From NCBI GenBank assembly GCA_002450895.1, contig DKAR01000235.1:5023-30710 (forward strand): a stretch of 25,688 nt of DNA, in the 5' to 3' direction. The notes beneath the pieces are model-generated. The model saw only the letters and a program-made list of their open reading frames with translations. It made no database searches and had not been told where the DNA came from. Position 1 is the first letter of the stretch. Every line of letters starts with the position of its first letter. This DNA comes from Proteobacteria bacterium UBA6921 (GTDB lineage Bacteria > Pseudomonadota > Gammaproteobacteria > SG8-11). Positions 17,368 through 25,072 of the stretch are shown piece after piece. A program made the translations under genes and the position numbers.

Positions 17368-17387
17368 TTTTGCACAGAAAGGCAAAA
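17368..17387. promoter_or_regulatory. Inverted repeat TTTTGC-N8-GCAAAA, candidate PrsR enhancer site
   Basis: Perfect 6-base arms at 17368-17373 and 17382-17387. It includes TTTTGCACAG, repeated exactly (other strand) at 10808-10817, and GCAAAATTC (17382-17390), repeated on the same strand at 10812-10820. It would lie 77-96 bases upstream of the predicted sigma-54 start, a normal distance for an NtrC-type activator. Confidence 0.42.
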
Positions 17388-17460
17388 TTCGGGGCAGGAA
17401 TCTGCTGAGATTGGGAGTAAGCACGTAAAACAATTTATTGACTGCTACGCTGGTTCGGAT

Positions 17461-18861
17461 TCAACGGGCCCCTTGCCCAAACATGATGACTTCCGCAGTG
17501 TGCAGCATGATCGTTAGGTCAAGAAACAGGTTGTGGTTCTTGGCGTAGTAAAGGTCGTACTGTAATTTCTCGAGCGCATCTTTTTCCGACGCTCCGTAGG
17601 GATAGCGAATCTGAGCCCAGCCGGTAATTCCGGGTTTCACTCGATGACGCTCGGTGTAGTACTCAATATTCTTGGCCAACTGTTCGACGAACTGCGGGCG
17701 TTCTGGCCGAGGCCCGACAAAGCTCATTTCGCCCTTCAGCACGTTAAACACCTGCGGTAATTCATCAATCCGGACCTTACGAATGAAATTTCCAATACGC
17801 GTCACGCGAGAATCATTTTTCTGGGCCCACTGCGCCTTACCATCGACTTCCGCATCGACGCGCATGCTACGAAACTTAATCACGCTGAAATCCCGTCCGC
17901 CCTGCCCGACGCGAACCTGTCTGAAAAACACCGGACCACCATCCTCCAGCTTGATCCACAGCGCAGTGAAAAACATGATCGGAGACGTCATCAACAAAAG
18001 GAGGGTACTGGCCGTGACGTCGAAGACCCTCTTTATGTAGTCCTGCACCGTGCTTTGTCCGAACCCGTCAGAAAAAATCATCCAGCTGGGATGAAGGCAA
18101 TCGAGCCGGATCTTACCGGTTTCTCGCTCGAAAAAAGTCAAAAGGTCGACCACTTCGATTCCACTCATTTTACAGTCGAGAAGCTCGTGAACTGGAAAGC
18201 CACGTCGACGATCGTCCATAGCCACTACGATTTCGTCGACCTCCAGTCGCATTGCCGTCGCAAGCAGCGACGTATCACTTTCGACAATTCTTTCCTTGTC
18301 GACAACGTCGTGTTCGCCTCGAATATGAACGAATCCGACAATTTTGAAACCGCGATGGTCGACACGCCGGCGTAGCTGGGCCAACGACGATGCCCGCTTG
18401 CCTGTGCCGAGAACCAGAACCTGCCGCTTAAACGCATCTTGGCTTAGAGCGCTCAAGAATAGCCCGCGAGTCAGTCCGATTCCGACCAGCGAAAAAAGAA
18501 AAGCCAGCCCAAGCACACCACGACCAAGGAACATCGACGGCAAAATGTAAAAAATCATGCTCATTACGAGCATGGCCAAAATGAAACTGATGCCTATTCG
18601 AACGAGCATCCCGGATGCTCCCTCGCGGAACGAGCGTTTGTATAAGCCCATGGATATTCCGCAAATAAGCATGACATCCGCAAACAAAACCGCTTTCGGA
18701 AGAACTGCGCCGACGCTTTGCTGGATAATGGAACGTTCAGTGCCGTAAAAACGTACTTCAACTGCAAGTAACGCCGCTACGCCAAATACAATCAGCTCGA
18801 GAATTGCGAGCAGCACAAAGGACGCCGGTACATACTGTCGAAATAGCCGGATTGTCGCCAT
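17461..18861 (-). CDS. XrtA system polyprenyl glycosylphosphotransferase (TIGR03013-like)
   Basis: A 466-residue initiating sugar-1-phosphate transferase (WcaJ/PssD type) that loads the first sugar on undecaprenyl phosphate at the inner membrane. The N-terminal half has four to five hydrophobic helices (SFVLLAILELIVFGVAALLA, FILAMLVMSMIFYILPSMFL) followed by a CoA-binding-like Rossmann region (VLVLGTGKRASSLAQL). From Ile276 comes the bacterial sugar transferase domain: IKRVFDVTASTLLLLM, GGPVFFRQVRVGQGG, VIKFRSMRVDAE, IRKVRIDELPQVFNVLKGEM, SFVGPRPERP and RVKPGITGWAQIRYPYG, covering the catalytic Asp-Glu pair (RIDELPQ). It is the first gene of the leftward series and faces the divergent ATPase gene across 530 bases. 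Its ATG at 18861 has no strong ribosome site. The sugar transferred is unknown. Confidence 0.95.
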   Translation of the reverse strand: MATIRLFRQYVPASFVLLAILELIVFGVAALLAVEVRFYGTERSIIQQSVGAVLPKAVLFADVMLICGISMGLYKRSFREGASGMLVRIGISFILAMLVMSMIFYILPSMFLGRGVLGLAFLFSLVGIGLTRGLFLSALSQDAFKRQVLVLGTGKRASSLAQLRRRVDHRGFKIVGFVHIRGEHDVVDKERIVESDTSLLATAMRLEVDEIVVAMDDRRRGFPVHELLDCKMSGIEVVDLLTFFERETGKIRLDCLHPSWMIFSDGFGQSTVQDYIKRVFDVTASTLLLLMTSPIMFFTALWIKLEDGGPVFFRQVRVGQGGRDFSVIKFRSMRVDAEVDGKAQWAQKNDSRVTRIGNFIRKVRIDELPQVFNVLKGEMSFVGPRPERPQFVEQLAKNIEYYTERHRVKPGITGWAQIRYPYGASEKDALEKLQYDLYYAKNHNLFLDLTIMLHTAEVIMFGQGAR

Positions 18862-19391
18862 GAGCTAGTTTTTACCGTGCAACACTGTCGTTTCCCGTTG
18901 AATGGGGCGTCCGGATTCGAAGGTCGAATCTGAAAAATTCAATCGTTTCTGTTCGTTGCCAGCCGCGTCAGAAAAACATGGCGCGCAAAATCTCGATACC
19001 GGCGAACAATTTCCGATCAGAGGTTCATCACCTAAAAACTATTTTCGCCAACTTCTGTGCACTGCAATGAGCTGAGTTCCTACGAGCTCGTTATCGACCG
19101 GCCGCCCATGTTCTGTACGTTGTCAGGAACCTCGGCGGTCCCCGAGTATCAAATCGCTTTAATGCGATCGCCGACCCTGTCGCGCGGCGCCCGTATGGTA
19201 CCAAAAGCAGCCACCCTAGGACGATTGACCTGAATTACGCTTTCCGAGTGACTTATTTCCATTTTCATTTGTGGCAATTCTGGCTCGGCATCCGGAACAC
19301 GAGTGCTATAATGCTTTAATTTCGCGCCGTTACATCAAATACGCCCTGCAATTTCCAGACGAGTTTCGAGCCGTAGACGAGGCATCCCGAC
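18862..19391. promoter_or_regulatory. Divergent intergenic promoter region
   Basis: This 530-base gap separates the leftward exopolysaccharide genes from the rightward ATPase gene and has no convincing gene on either strand. It contains an extended -10 element for the rightward gene (listed separately), a small hairpin ATCGC-TTTAAT-GCGAT near 19152-19167, and a lone CTGTGCA (19055-19061) resembling the motif upstream of prsK and epsE. I could not identify a leftward promoter for the sugar transferase. Confidence 0.5.
19304..19312 (+). promoter_or_regulatory. Extended -10 promoter element for the ATPase gene
   Basis: TGC followed by a perfect TATAAT (19307-19312) is an extended -10 box. No good -35 box lies 17 bases upstream, which extended -10 promoters can tolerate. 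Transcription would start near 19319, giving a leader of about 73 bases before the GTG start at 19392. Confidence 0.5.
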
Positions 19392-21800
19392 GTGTATGAG
19401 TCTTTTTACAAACTCAATGCCAAACCGTTTCGTCTGAGCCCGGACCCAACGTTTTTCTATCCGAGCAGCGGTCACAAACGGGCACTGGCCTACCTGTTGT
19501 ATGGATTGAATCAGGGAGAGGGTTTTGTCGTAATTACTGGGGCTCCCGGCACCGGAAAGACCACCCTCGCGCACAAACTGCTCTCGCAGATTGATCCCGC
19601 GGGCATCCTGGTGGCTCATTTGTCATCCACCCAGGTCGAAGCGGATGACTTGCTTCGTCTTGTGGCAACGTCATTCAAACTCCGAAGCGAAAACGTTTCA
19701 AAAGCGGCTCTGATCAAGGATATTGAGTCTTTCCTGATCGCCCGATCCCGAGAGCGAAAACGCTGCTTGCTCGTCGTCGATGAAGCGCAAAACCTGCCGA
19801 GCCGCTCGATTGAAGAGCTCCGCATGCTTTCCAATTTCCAGGTCAATCATCACGCTTTGCTCCAAGTCTTCCTTCTCGGACAGGAGCAATTTCGAACGAT
19901 GATTGACAGCCCGGATCTCGAACAGTTGCAACAACGCGTCATCGCCAATTTTCATTTGCATCCGCTGGATCTGGTAGAAACTCAAAGATACATCGAGTCC
20001 AGGTTGCGGCAATGTGGCTGGGCCAATGATCCATACATCGACGAAGCCGCGTACAAAGTCATTTATTCGTATACCGGTGGTCTGCCGCGCCGAATCAACA
20101 TGTTTTGCGACCGTCTGTTCCTGTTTGGATATATGGAAGGCCTTCATGTCATTTCGGCCGAAACCGTAACGAATGTCATTGAAGAACTGAAAATGGATGT
20201 GTCGAGCCGTAGCCGCAATGTGGTGTTCACACCTGTTGAGCGGCAGCATCCATCAGAACCCGAAATTGCGCCATCCGCGTCCACTGATCCGCGGGAAGCG
20301 ACAGCCCCTGTGCCTGAACCGGCCACGGATCCAATGCGACAGCCTGCGATCGAATCAATCGAGCACGCGGAACAGGCAGAACAGGAAGAAGAATCGACCC
20401 AGGCTGCGCCGCGCGTTGCGTCGATGAACGGATCATCCGGACCTTCTCCCTCGGGCAGCAAGGATCGCCCGATGACCGATTCGTTCGCGGCATCATTGTT
20501 CGCAAAAATTTCTGAAATCGAAGGATCGCCGGAACCGATTGCATCGCCCGCTACGTCACGATCGGAACGACCCTCGCCACCTCCCGACGAAATTCCGACT
20601 CTGCCACTTTCAAATGAACGTACGGAATTCAGACCGGACCGCGCGGCTGCGCCGTCGGCACCAAAATCCGACGCGGCGATTTTTGCAGATATCAACCCGC
20701 GATGGACGGGCGCGGTCGGAATTGTGGTTGTTCTCCTCATTATTGGATACTGGTTTTTTCCCTACTTTCAGGATTCCTCTACAACTTCGGAAAAACAGCT
20801 GAAAACCGCGGAGTCGCCGACCTCAAAACTCGAACCGCGCAAGGATAGAGAGACCAGGCCGGTCATTGTCGACCCCACGGAAAATGTCATTCGCGACACC
20901 GATCTTTCAGGCGCCGCATCGTCTGAAACTGAAACCGCGGACAATTCGGGCAAGACGCCCGGTGTTTCCACCGATTCGAAAAGATTGGCACCAACGACGG
21001 CATCCGCCATGGAATCCGCTGTCGCCGATGCACCACAAAATGTGAAAGAAACGAAATCCGTCCGTGCTGAGTCACCGCGCGTGGAAGACGCCGCGACTAA
21101 CATCTCTAATCAGAAACGAGTCCAGAACCAGCCACGCGAAATTAAATCGACCGTGGCGGAATCGCCGGATTTGAACAAGAGCACCCGAAAGACGGCAGAA
21201 AAAACTCCAGCTGTGGTCGAGGCGAAAACGACCGAAGCCCGCCCCTCAGCCAAGCCAACTTCTTCAAGCTCCGCTCCGGAGGAAACAACTCAGGTTCCAA
21301 CTCTGTTTCCAACCCCAACGCCACAGTTCGTTACGACACCCGCACCCGTTGTGCAGGAGGAAATCCAAACCGGCAAGCTACCGGCTGAAATTCCGACCAA
21401 CGTGGCCACAGCGGAACCGCCAGCCGGCATCGAGCCCATCAGCCAACTTGAACTGGCACAGATGCTTCTCAAATTCTCGCGGTATTATGAAGAAGGCAAC
21501 CTGCAGGCGTTTGCACGGCTGTTTTCAGACGATGTGCGAACCGAAGATCGCATTGGCATCAATGCCCTGAGAGAGGACTATCGTGAGCTGTTCCAGAGAA
21601 CGGCCTCACGGCAGATCATCATGGGCGACATTCGCTGGGATCGTTCCGGGCGAGTTGCCGTCGGTAGCGGACCGGTTGAAGTTCGAATTCGCGCCCGGAC
21701 TGACGAGGCACCGAGAGTGTTCCGCGGCACAATCAAGTTTCAGGCCGAGCGACGGAACAACGAACTTATGATCACATCGTTGTTCCACCAAGCCAAATAG
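19392..21800 (+). CDS. XrtA-associated ATPase with transmembrane helix and C-terminal NTF2-like domain
   Basis: An 802-residue protein whose first 270 residues match the ExeA/GspA-like XrtA secretion ATPases (TIGR03015 type): MYESFYKLNAKPFRLSPDPT, Walker A GAPGTGKTT (50-58) and Walker B LLVVDEAQ with Asp130/Glu131. A Pro/Ser/Glu-rich tail follows to about 435, then one transmembrane helix at 438-459 (WTGAVGIVVVLLIIGYWFF). A low-complexity Thr/Ser/Pro/Ala/Lys/Glu-rich linker runs to about 680, and a compact domain at about 683-802 (LAQMLLKFSRYYEEGNLQAF, ARLFSDDVR, FRGTIKFQAERRNNELMITS) resembles NTF2/SnoaL-like folds. Topology should be cytoplasmic ATPase and periplasmic tail. Usual family members are about half this length. 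The start is GTG, with GAGG 9 bases upstream. It is followed by a Sel1-SPOR gene after 85 bases. ATPase assignment is firm; the NTF2-like call is moderate. Confidence 0.9.
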   Translation: MYESFYKLNAKPFRLSPDPTFFYPSSGHKRALAYLLYGLNQGEGFVVITGAPGTGKTTLAHKLLSQIDPAGILVAHLSSTQVEADDLLRLVATSFKLRSENVSKAALIKDIESFLIARSRERKRCLLVVDEAQNLPSRSIEELRMLSNFQVNHHALLQVFLLGQEQFRTMIDSPDLEQLQQRVIANFHLHPLDLVETQRYIESRLRQCGWANDPYIDEAAYKVIYSYTGGLPRRINMFCDRLFLFGYMEGLHVISAETVTNVIEELKMDVSSRSRNVVFTPVERQHPSEPEIAPSASTDPREATAPVPEPATDPMRQPAIESIEHAEQAEQEEESTQAAPRVASMNGSSGPSPSGSKDRPMTDSFAASLFAKISEIEGSPEPIASPATSRSERPSPPPDEIPTLPLSNERTEFRPDRAAAPSAPKSDAAIFADINPRWTGAVGIVVVLLIIGYWFFPYFQDSSTTSEKQLKTAESPTSKLEPRKDRETRPVIVDPTENVIRDTDLSGAASSETETADNSGKTPGVSTDSKRLAPTTASAMESAVADAPQNVKETKSVRAESPRVEDAATNISNQKRVQNQPREIKSTVAESPDLNKSTRKTAEKTPAVVEAKTTEARPSAKPTSSSSAPEETTQVPTLFPTPTPQFVTTPAPVVQEEIQTGKLPAEIPTNVATAEPPAGIEPISQLELAQMLLKFSRYYEEGNLQAFARLFSDDVRTEDRIGINALREDYRELFQRTASRQIIMGDIRWDRSGRVAVGSGPVEVRIRARTDEAPRVFRGTIKFQAERRNNELMITSLFHQAK

Positions 21801-21885
21801 CATTTCAAAAAGGGGCAAACGAAATCTATATTTTGGCTAGAGGCGGACGATAGCGTTCTTGCTGCCGTTAATTCGACGAGGGTGT

Positions 21886-22989
21886 ATGCAATCAGTGGGA
21901 CGTTGCCATTCTTTTGAGCAACTTCGCCGTCGCGCGAATAGACCGTACTTCTTGTCAGGTGCAGCGGCATTTCTGTCGCTACTCGCCCTGCTCAGCCTTC
22001 CCGAGTCCGGAATTGCGTCGGAGACGGCGCCACCCCCCATATTTACAACAAATCCCCCTCCGGCTCCGGCAACTCCACCGGAACCGTTGCCGCCCAATGA
22101 CCCAAGCACCGGTTTTTTTGGCGACGTATCGAAGCAAGAAGAGCGCAATGCCGAAGAGACCGAAAAACGCCTCACCCGCGCCCGCATGGCGTTTCTGTTT
22201 GGCTATTACGATCTGGCGAAGGAACTTTGGCTTCCCCTCGCCTACGACGGGAATCCCAAGGCGGAGGCCAACATCGGCTGGATGTATCAGACTGGCAAAG
22301 GCGTCGACCGGGATCTGAAAAAAGCCTACGAGTGGTATCTCAAGGCCGCGAAACAAGGCCATGACATTGCCCAGAACAATCTGGGTGTCATGTATGAGAA
22401 CGGCTGGGGCGTCAAACAAAATATGAAACGCGCGCTGTACTGGTACCGCGAGTCGGCGAGCATCGGCTATGGCTACGCACAATACAACCTCGGTAAAACC
22501 CTGCTCGACGGGAAAGGGATCGAAACTGATCCAAAAGAAGCCGCGTACTGGCTCGGCCTTGCGGCAACACAAGGCGTGGACGAAGCCAAGGGCGTGCTGA
22601 TTGATAAATCGAAATGGGGCAATGCGGCGGCGGAACACCAAGTCGCAAGCACCAAGCCTCAACCGAAACAGCAGCCGGTCAAAGAAGTGCTTCGAGAGGA
22701 GTGGATTCTGTCGCAACCACCGGACAGCTACACGCTACAGCTGATCAGCAGCAAGAGCGAAGCGATCGTCACAAATTATATGGCGACCCAGTCAGTGCCT
22801 GATCCTTCGGCCTATTACAAATCCAAGGTTCTCGGCGAAGAATGGTATTCGGTGATTTACGGCGTCTTCCCGACTTTCGACGCAGCACAGAACTACCTGA
22901 GCCTGCTTCCCAAAGGCGTACTGAAGTACAAACCGTGGGCACGACGATATTCAGACGTACAACAACTGATACGCGCACCCGTCGAATAA
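21886..22989 (+). CDS. Sel1-repeat protein with C-terminal SPOR domain
   Basis: A 367-residue predicted periplasmic or membrane-anchored protein, starting at the ATG at 21886 behind GAGGG. The open frame begins at a TTG (21859), but the ATG has the better ribosome site. A basic N terminus and hydrophobic stretch (FLSGAAAFLSLLALLSLP) form a signal peptide or anchor. A Pro-rich segment follows (PPPIFTTNPPPAPATPPEPL), then three Sel1 repeats at about 124-232, with signatures ANIGWMYQTGKGVDRDLKKA, NNLGVMYENGWGVKQNMKRA and YNLGKTLLDGKGIETDPKEA. Residues about 276-360 form a SPOR domain (SYTLQLISSKSEAIVTNYMA, WYSVIYGVFPTFDAAQNYLS, PWARRYSDVQQLI), resembling DamX-type domains that bind denuded peptidoglycan. 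It lies 85 bases after the ATPase gene, same strand, so is likely co-transcribed. Its role is unknown; see findings. Confidence 0.88.
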   Translation: MQSVGRCHSFEQLRRRANRPYFLSGAAAFLSLLALLSLPESGIASETAPPPIFTTNPPPAPATPPEPLPPNDPSTGFFGDVSKQEERNAEETEKRLTRARMAFLFGYYDLAKELWLPLAYDGNPKAEANIGWMYQTGKGVDRDLKKAYEWYLKAAKQGHDIAQNNLGVMYENGWGVKQNMKRALYWYRESASIGYGYAQYNLGKTLLDGKGIETDPKEAAYWLGLAATQGVDEAKGVLIDKSKWGNAAAEHQVASTKPQPKQQPVKEVLREEWILSQPPDSYTLQLISSKSEAIVTNYMATQSVPDPSAYYKSKVLGEEWYSVIYGVFPTFDAAQNYLSLLPKGVLKYKPWARRYSDVQQLIRAPVE

Positions 22990-22990
22990 T

Positions 22991-23440
22991 CTACGCAGTT
23001 CCTGTGACACGCATATGCGGCGCCAGCCGCGCCTGAAGTTCTGTCGCACTCAAACGGGTATAGTCCTTTTCGACATTGGCGCTAACCAGTGCCTTGGCAT
23101 GCTTGGAAAGCGCGTGATTCAACAGGCCGGAAAAATGCGGCGGTGCGGCAATGATCATTTCCTGAATCGTATTGTTCAGTCGCGCTTTTTCGATTGTATC
23201 CGCGAGCTCTTTCGCAAAACGCTCGGCTTCCTGTTGTTTCAGGGATGTGGAATCCGAAAAGGTCCCATGTCCGGTCCCCTTGCTTTGCTGGCGTCCGGCC
23301 CGGTCACTCGCGAGCTGACTCCCCTTCAACCGGCTTTCCGGATGATCAAACTCCATGAAAAGTTCCAGATCGGCGTTCCCGGCGAATTTGTACAACTGCG
23401 CACAACTGGAGTCCGCAACCAACACCCATTTCGTCGTCAT
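22991..23440 (-). CDS. Host attachment protein family (PF10116-like)
   Basis: A 149-residue small soluble protein. The start MTTKWVLVADSSCAQLYKFA, the middle HPESRLKGSQLASDRAGRQQ, and the motif IIAAPPHFSGLLNHALSKHA are characteristic of the family annotated as required for attachment to host cells, which has an eRF1/RNase H-like fold. The biochemical function is not established, and the family is common in free-living bacteria, so the name should not be read as evidence of a host. GGGAG lies 9 bases before the ATG. Its stop is separated from the stop of the convergent Sel1-SPOR gene by one base. It is transcribed in the same direction as nuoN but across a 171-base gap, so it probably has its own promoter. 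Confidence 0.88.
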   Translation of the reverse strand: MTTKWVLVADSSCAQLYKFAGNADLELFMEFDHPESRLKGSQLASDRAGRQQSKGTGHGTFSDSTSLKQQEAERFAKELADTIEKARLNNTIQEMIIAAPPHFSGLLNHALSKHAKALVSANVEKDYTRLSATELQARLAPHMRVTGTA

Positions 23441-23557
23441 GATTCATGCTCCCAGAGTTACGTCTGACTCAACGTTAGGCCCGCCGGGAAGAGACTCCAA
23501 TCCGGGCTACTACCTAAGGCGTCGAGGGGCACGGAGAATTCCGGGATTACACCCGAT

Positions 23558-23574
23558 GCCGGATCTCGTCCGGC
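23558..23574 (-). terminator. Perfect hairpin after nuoN, possible operon end
   Basis: GCCGGA (23558-23563) pairs perfectly with TCCGGC (23569-23574) across a five-base loop, 38-54 bases after the nuoN stop. It has no T-run on the - strand, so it is not a textbook intrinsic terminator. It could protect the 3' end or pause transcription before the next gene. Confidence 0.35.
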
Positions 23575-23611
23575 TCACGGGTAACAACACGACAAGGCGG
23601 AAAAACTCAGA

Positions 23612-25060
23612 TTAGGGCTGCGTCAGCGCGACAATGCAAAGATTCATCAATGCACTTGGGTACAGACCCAGCGCCAGTACGCTGAGCGCGTTGACGCTGA
23701 TGACCGCCCGCAGATCCAGGTTCGCGCGCAACGGCGCTGTTTCTACGGGTTTGTCGAAATACATCAGCTTGACCATGCGCAGGTAGTAGAACGCGCCGAT
23801 GATCGAAAACACGACAGCGAGCACTGCAAGCCACACCAATCCGACGTCAACCAGCGACTGAATGACCGACAGCTTGGCATAAAAGCCCAGGGTTGGAGGC
23901 ACGCCGGCCATTGAAAACATCAGGATCAGCATCATGAACGCGTACCACGGACTGCGATCATTCAGGCCCTTAAAGTCCTCAATCTTGTCCGCTTCGAAGC
24001 CCGAACGGCTCAGCATCAGGATCATACCGAAGCCACCGGCCCCCATGACGGCGTAGACCAGCGTATAGAACATTGATGACGCATACCCATTCTCGGTACC
24101 GGACAAAATACCCAACAACAGGAACCCGACATGCGAGATCGTGGAATACGCCAGCATACGCTTCAGGTTCGTTTGAGCGATGGCCACGATATTGCCGATC
24201 CCCATCGACAACACGGACAAGACAATCAGGATGTCGCGCCAATGCGCATGCAAGTCCCCGAGTCCTTCCACAAGCAGGCGCATGATCATTGCAAATGCGG
24301 CGATCTTGGGCGCAGTACCGACGAACAGCGTTACTGGCGTTGGTGCGCCGTGGTACACGTCCGGGATCCACATATGAAAAGGGACGGCGCCCAGCTTGAA
24401 TGCCAGCCCGACGATGACAAACACGACGGCAAACGCGAGGACCAGGTTGTTGGCCTCCGATGCGGATGCCAATCGCTGCGCAACCTGTCCGACATCGAGC
24501 GTTCCGGTGACGCCGTAAATGATCGACATACCATACAACAGCATCCCGGACGCCAACGCGCCGAGCACGAAATACTTCATTGCCGCTTCGGTGGCATCCG
24601 AGTCATCGCGCTTGAGCGCGACCATCGCGTACAAAGAGAGCGACAGCAATTCAAGACCGAGGTAGATCGTGAGGAAACTGTGTGCGGAAACCATGATCAT
24701 CATTCCGAGCACCGCAAACAGTGCCAGAACGAAGAATTCGCCTTGATACAGCCCGCGCTCCCTCAAATAGTCACGCGAGTAAATGAACACGACCGCCGTG
24801 ACCAGATAAATAAAAGTCTTAAGCACGGTGCCCATCATGTCCGAAACGTAGGAGTCGTTGAACGCAAAAATCCGAATGTCCGTCGCCATGGCGACGGTGA
24901 TCACGGCGGCGACCGCCAGGGTCAGCTGCGACAGCAGATAGGCCGTGTTTCGATCCTTGCCGCGTCCAAACGCGTCAATCACCAATACCAGACAACCCGC
25001 CAGCAACAACCACATTTCGGGAAGCGCGAGAAAGAAATTCGGAACCTGAGAGTTTGCCAT
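23612..25060 (-). CDS. nuoN: NADH-quinone oxidoreductase subunit N
   Basis: A 482-residue antiporter-like membrane subunit of respiratory complex I, which pumps protons as NADH electrons pass to quinone. About 14 transmembrane helices are visible. Family signatures include YLGLELLSLSLYAMVALKRD (with the conserved Glu in helix 5), EAAMKYFVLGALASGMLLYG, KLGAVPFHMWIPDVYHGAPT and LKRMLAYSTISHVGFLLLGI, in each of which conserved Glu/Lys/His residues of the proton channel are intact. Length matches the family. The ATG at 25060 has AGGGG 7 bases upstream and follows the nuoM stop by 12 bases. It is the usual last gene of a nuo operon, consistent with the unrelated genes that follow. Confidence 0.97.
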   Translation of the reverse strand: MANSQVPNFFLALPEMWLLLAGCLVLVIDAFGRGKDRNTAYLLSQLTLAVAAVITVAMATDIRIFAFNDSYVSDMMGTVLKTFIYLVTAVVFIYSRDYLRERGLYQGEFFVLALFAVLGMMIMVSAHSFLTIYLGLELLSLSLYAMVALKRDDSDATEAAMKYFVLGALASGMLLYGMSIIYGVTGTLDVGQVAQRLASASEANNLVLAFAVVFVIVGLAFKLGAVPFHMWIPDVYHGAPTPVTLFVGTAPKIAAFAMIMRLLVEGLGDLHAHWRDILIVLSVLSMGIGNIVAIAQTNLKRMLAYSTISHVGFLLLGILSGTENGYASSMFYTLVYAVMGAGGFGMILMLSRSGFEADKIEDFKGLNDRSPWYAFMMLILMFSMAGVPPTLGFYAKLSVIQSLVDVGLVWLAVLAVVFSIIGAFYYLRMVKLMYFDKPVETAPLRANLDLRAVISVNALSVLALGLYPSALMNLCIVALTQP

Positions 25061-25072
25061 CGAGCGCCCCTG

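Larger units (their letters stand above)
17143..17460 (-). promoter_or_regulatory. Promoter region of prsK-prsR-prsT
   Basis: This 318-base gap follows the sugar transferase stop and precedes prsK. It holds no gene. It contains a weak palindrome AATCT-GCTG-AGATT (17399-17412), an inverted repeat TTTTGC-N8-GCAAAA (17368-17387), and a sigma-54-like element (17301-17318). A start near 17291 would give a leader of about 150 bases. I see no T-tailed terminator for the sugar transferase gene. Confidence 0.45.

Noticed and set aside
19264..19290. Possible + strand sigma-54 element around TGTGGCAATTCTGGC before the ATPase gene
   Set aside because: The GG and GC pairs are separated by 8 bases rather than 10, which sigma-54 does not tolerate. 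The nearby extended -10 box is the better candidate.
20144..20740. A 198-codon open frame opposite the ATPase gene
   Set aside because: It lies over the low-complexity tail of the ATPase, and its Ser/Gly/Ala-rich product mirrors that composition. No ribosome site or domain supports it.
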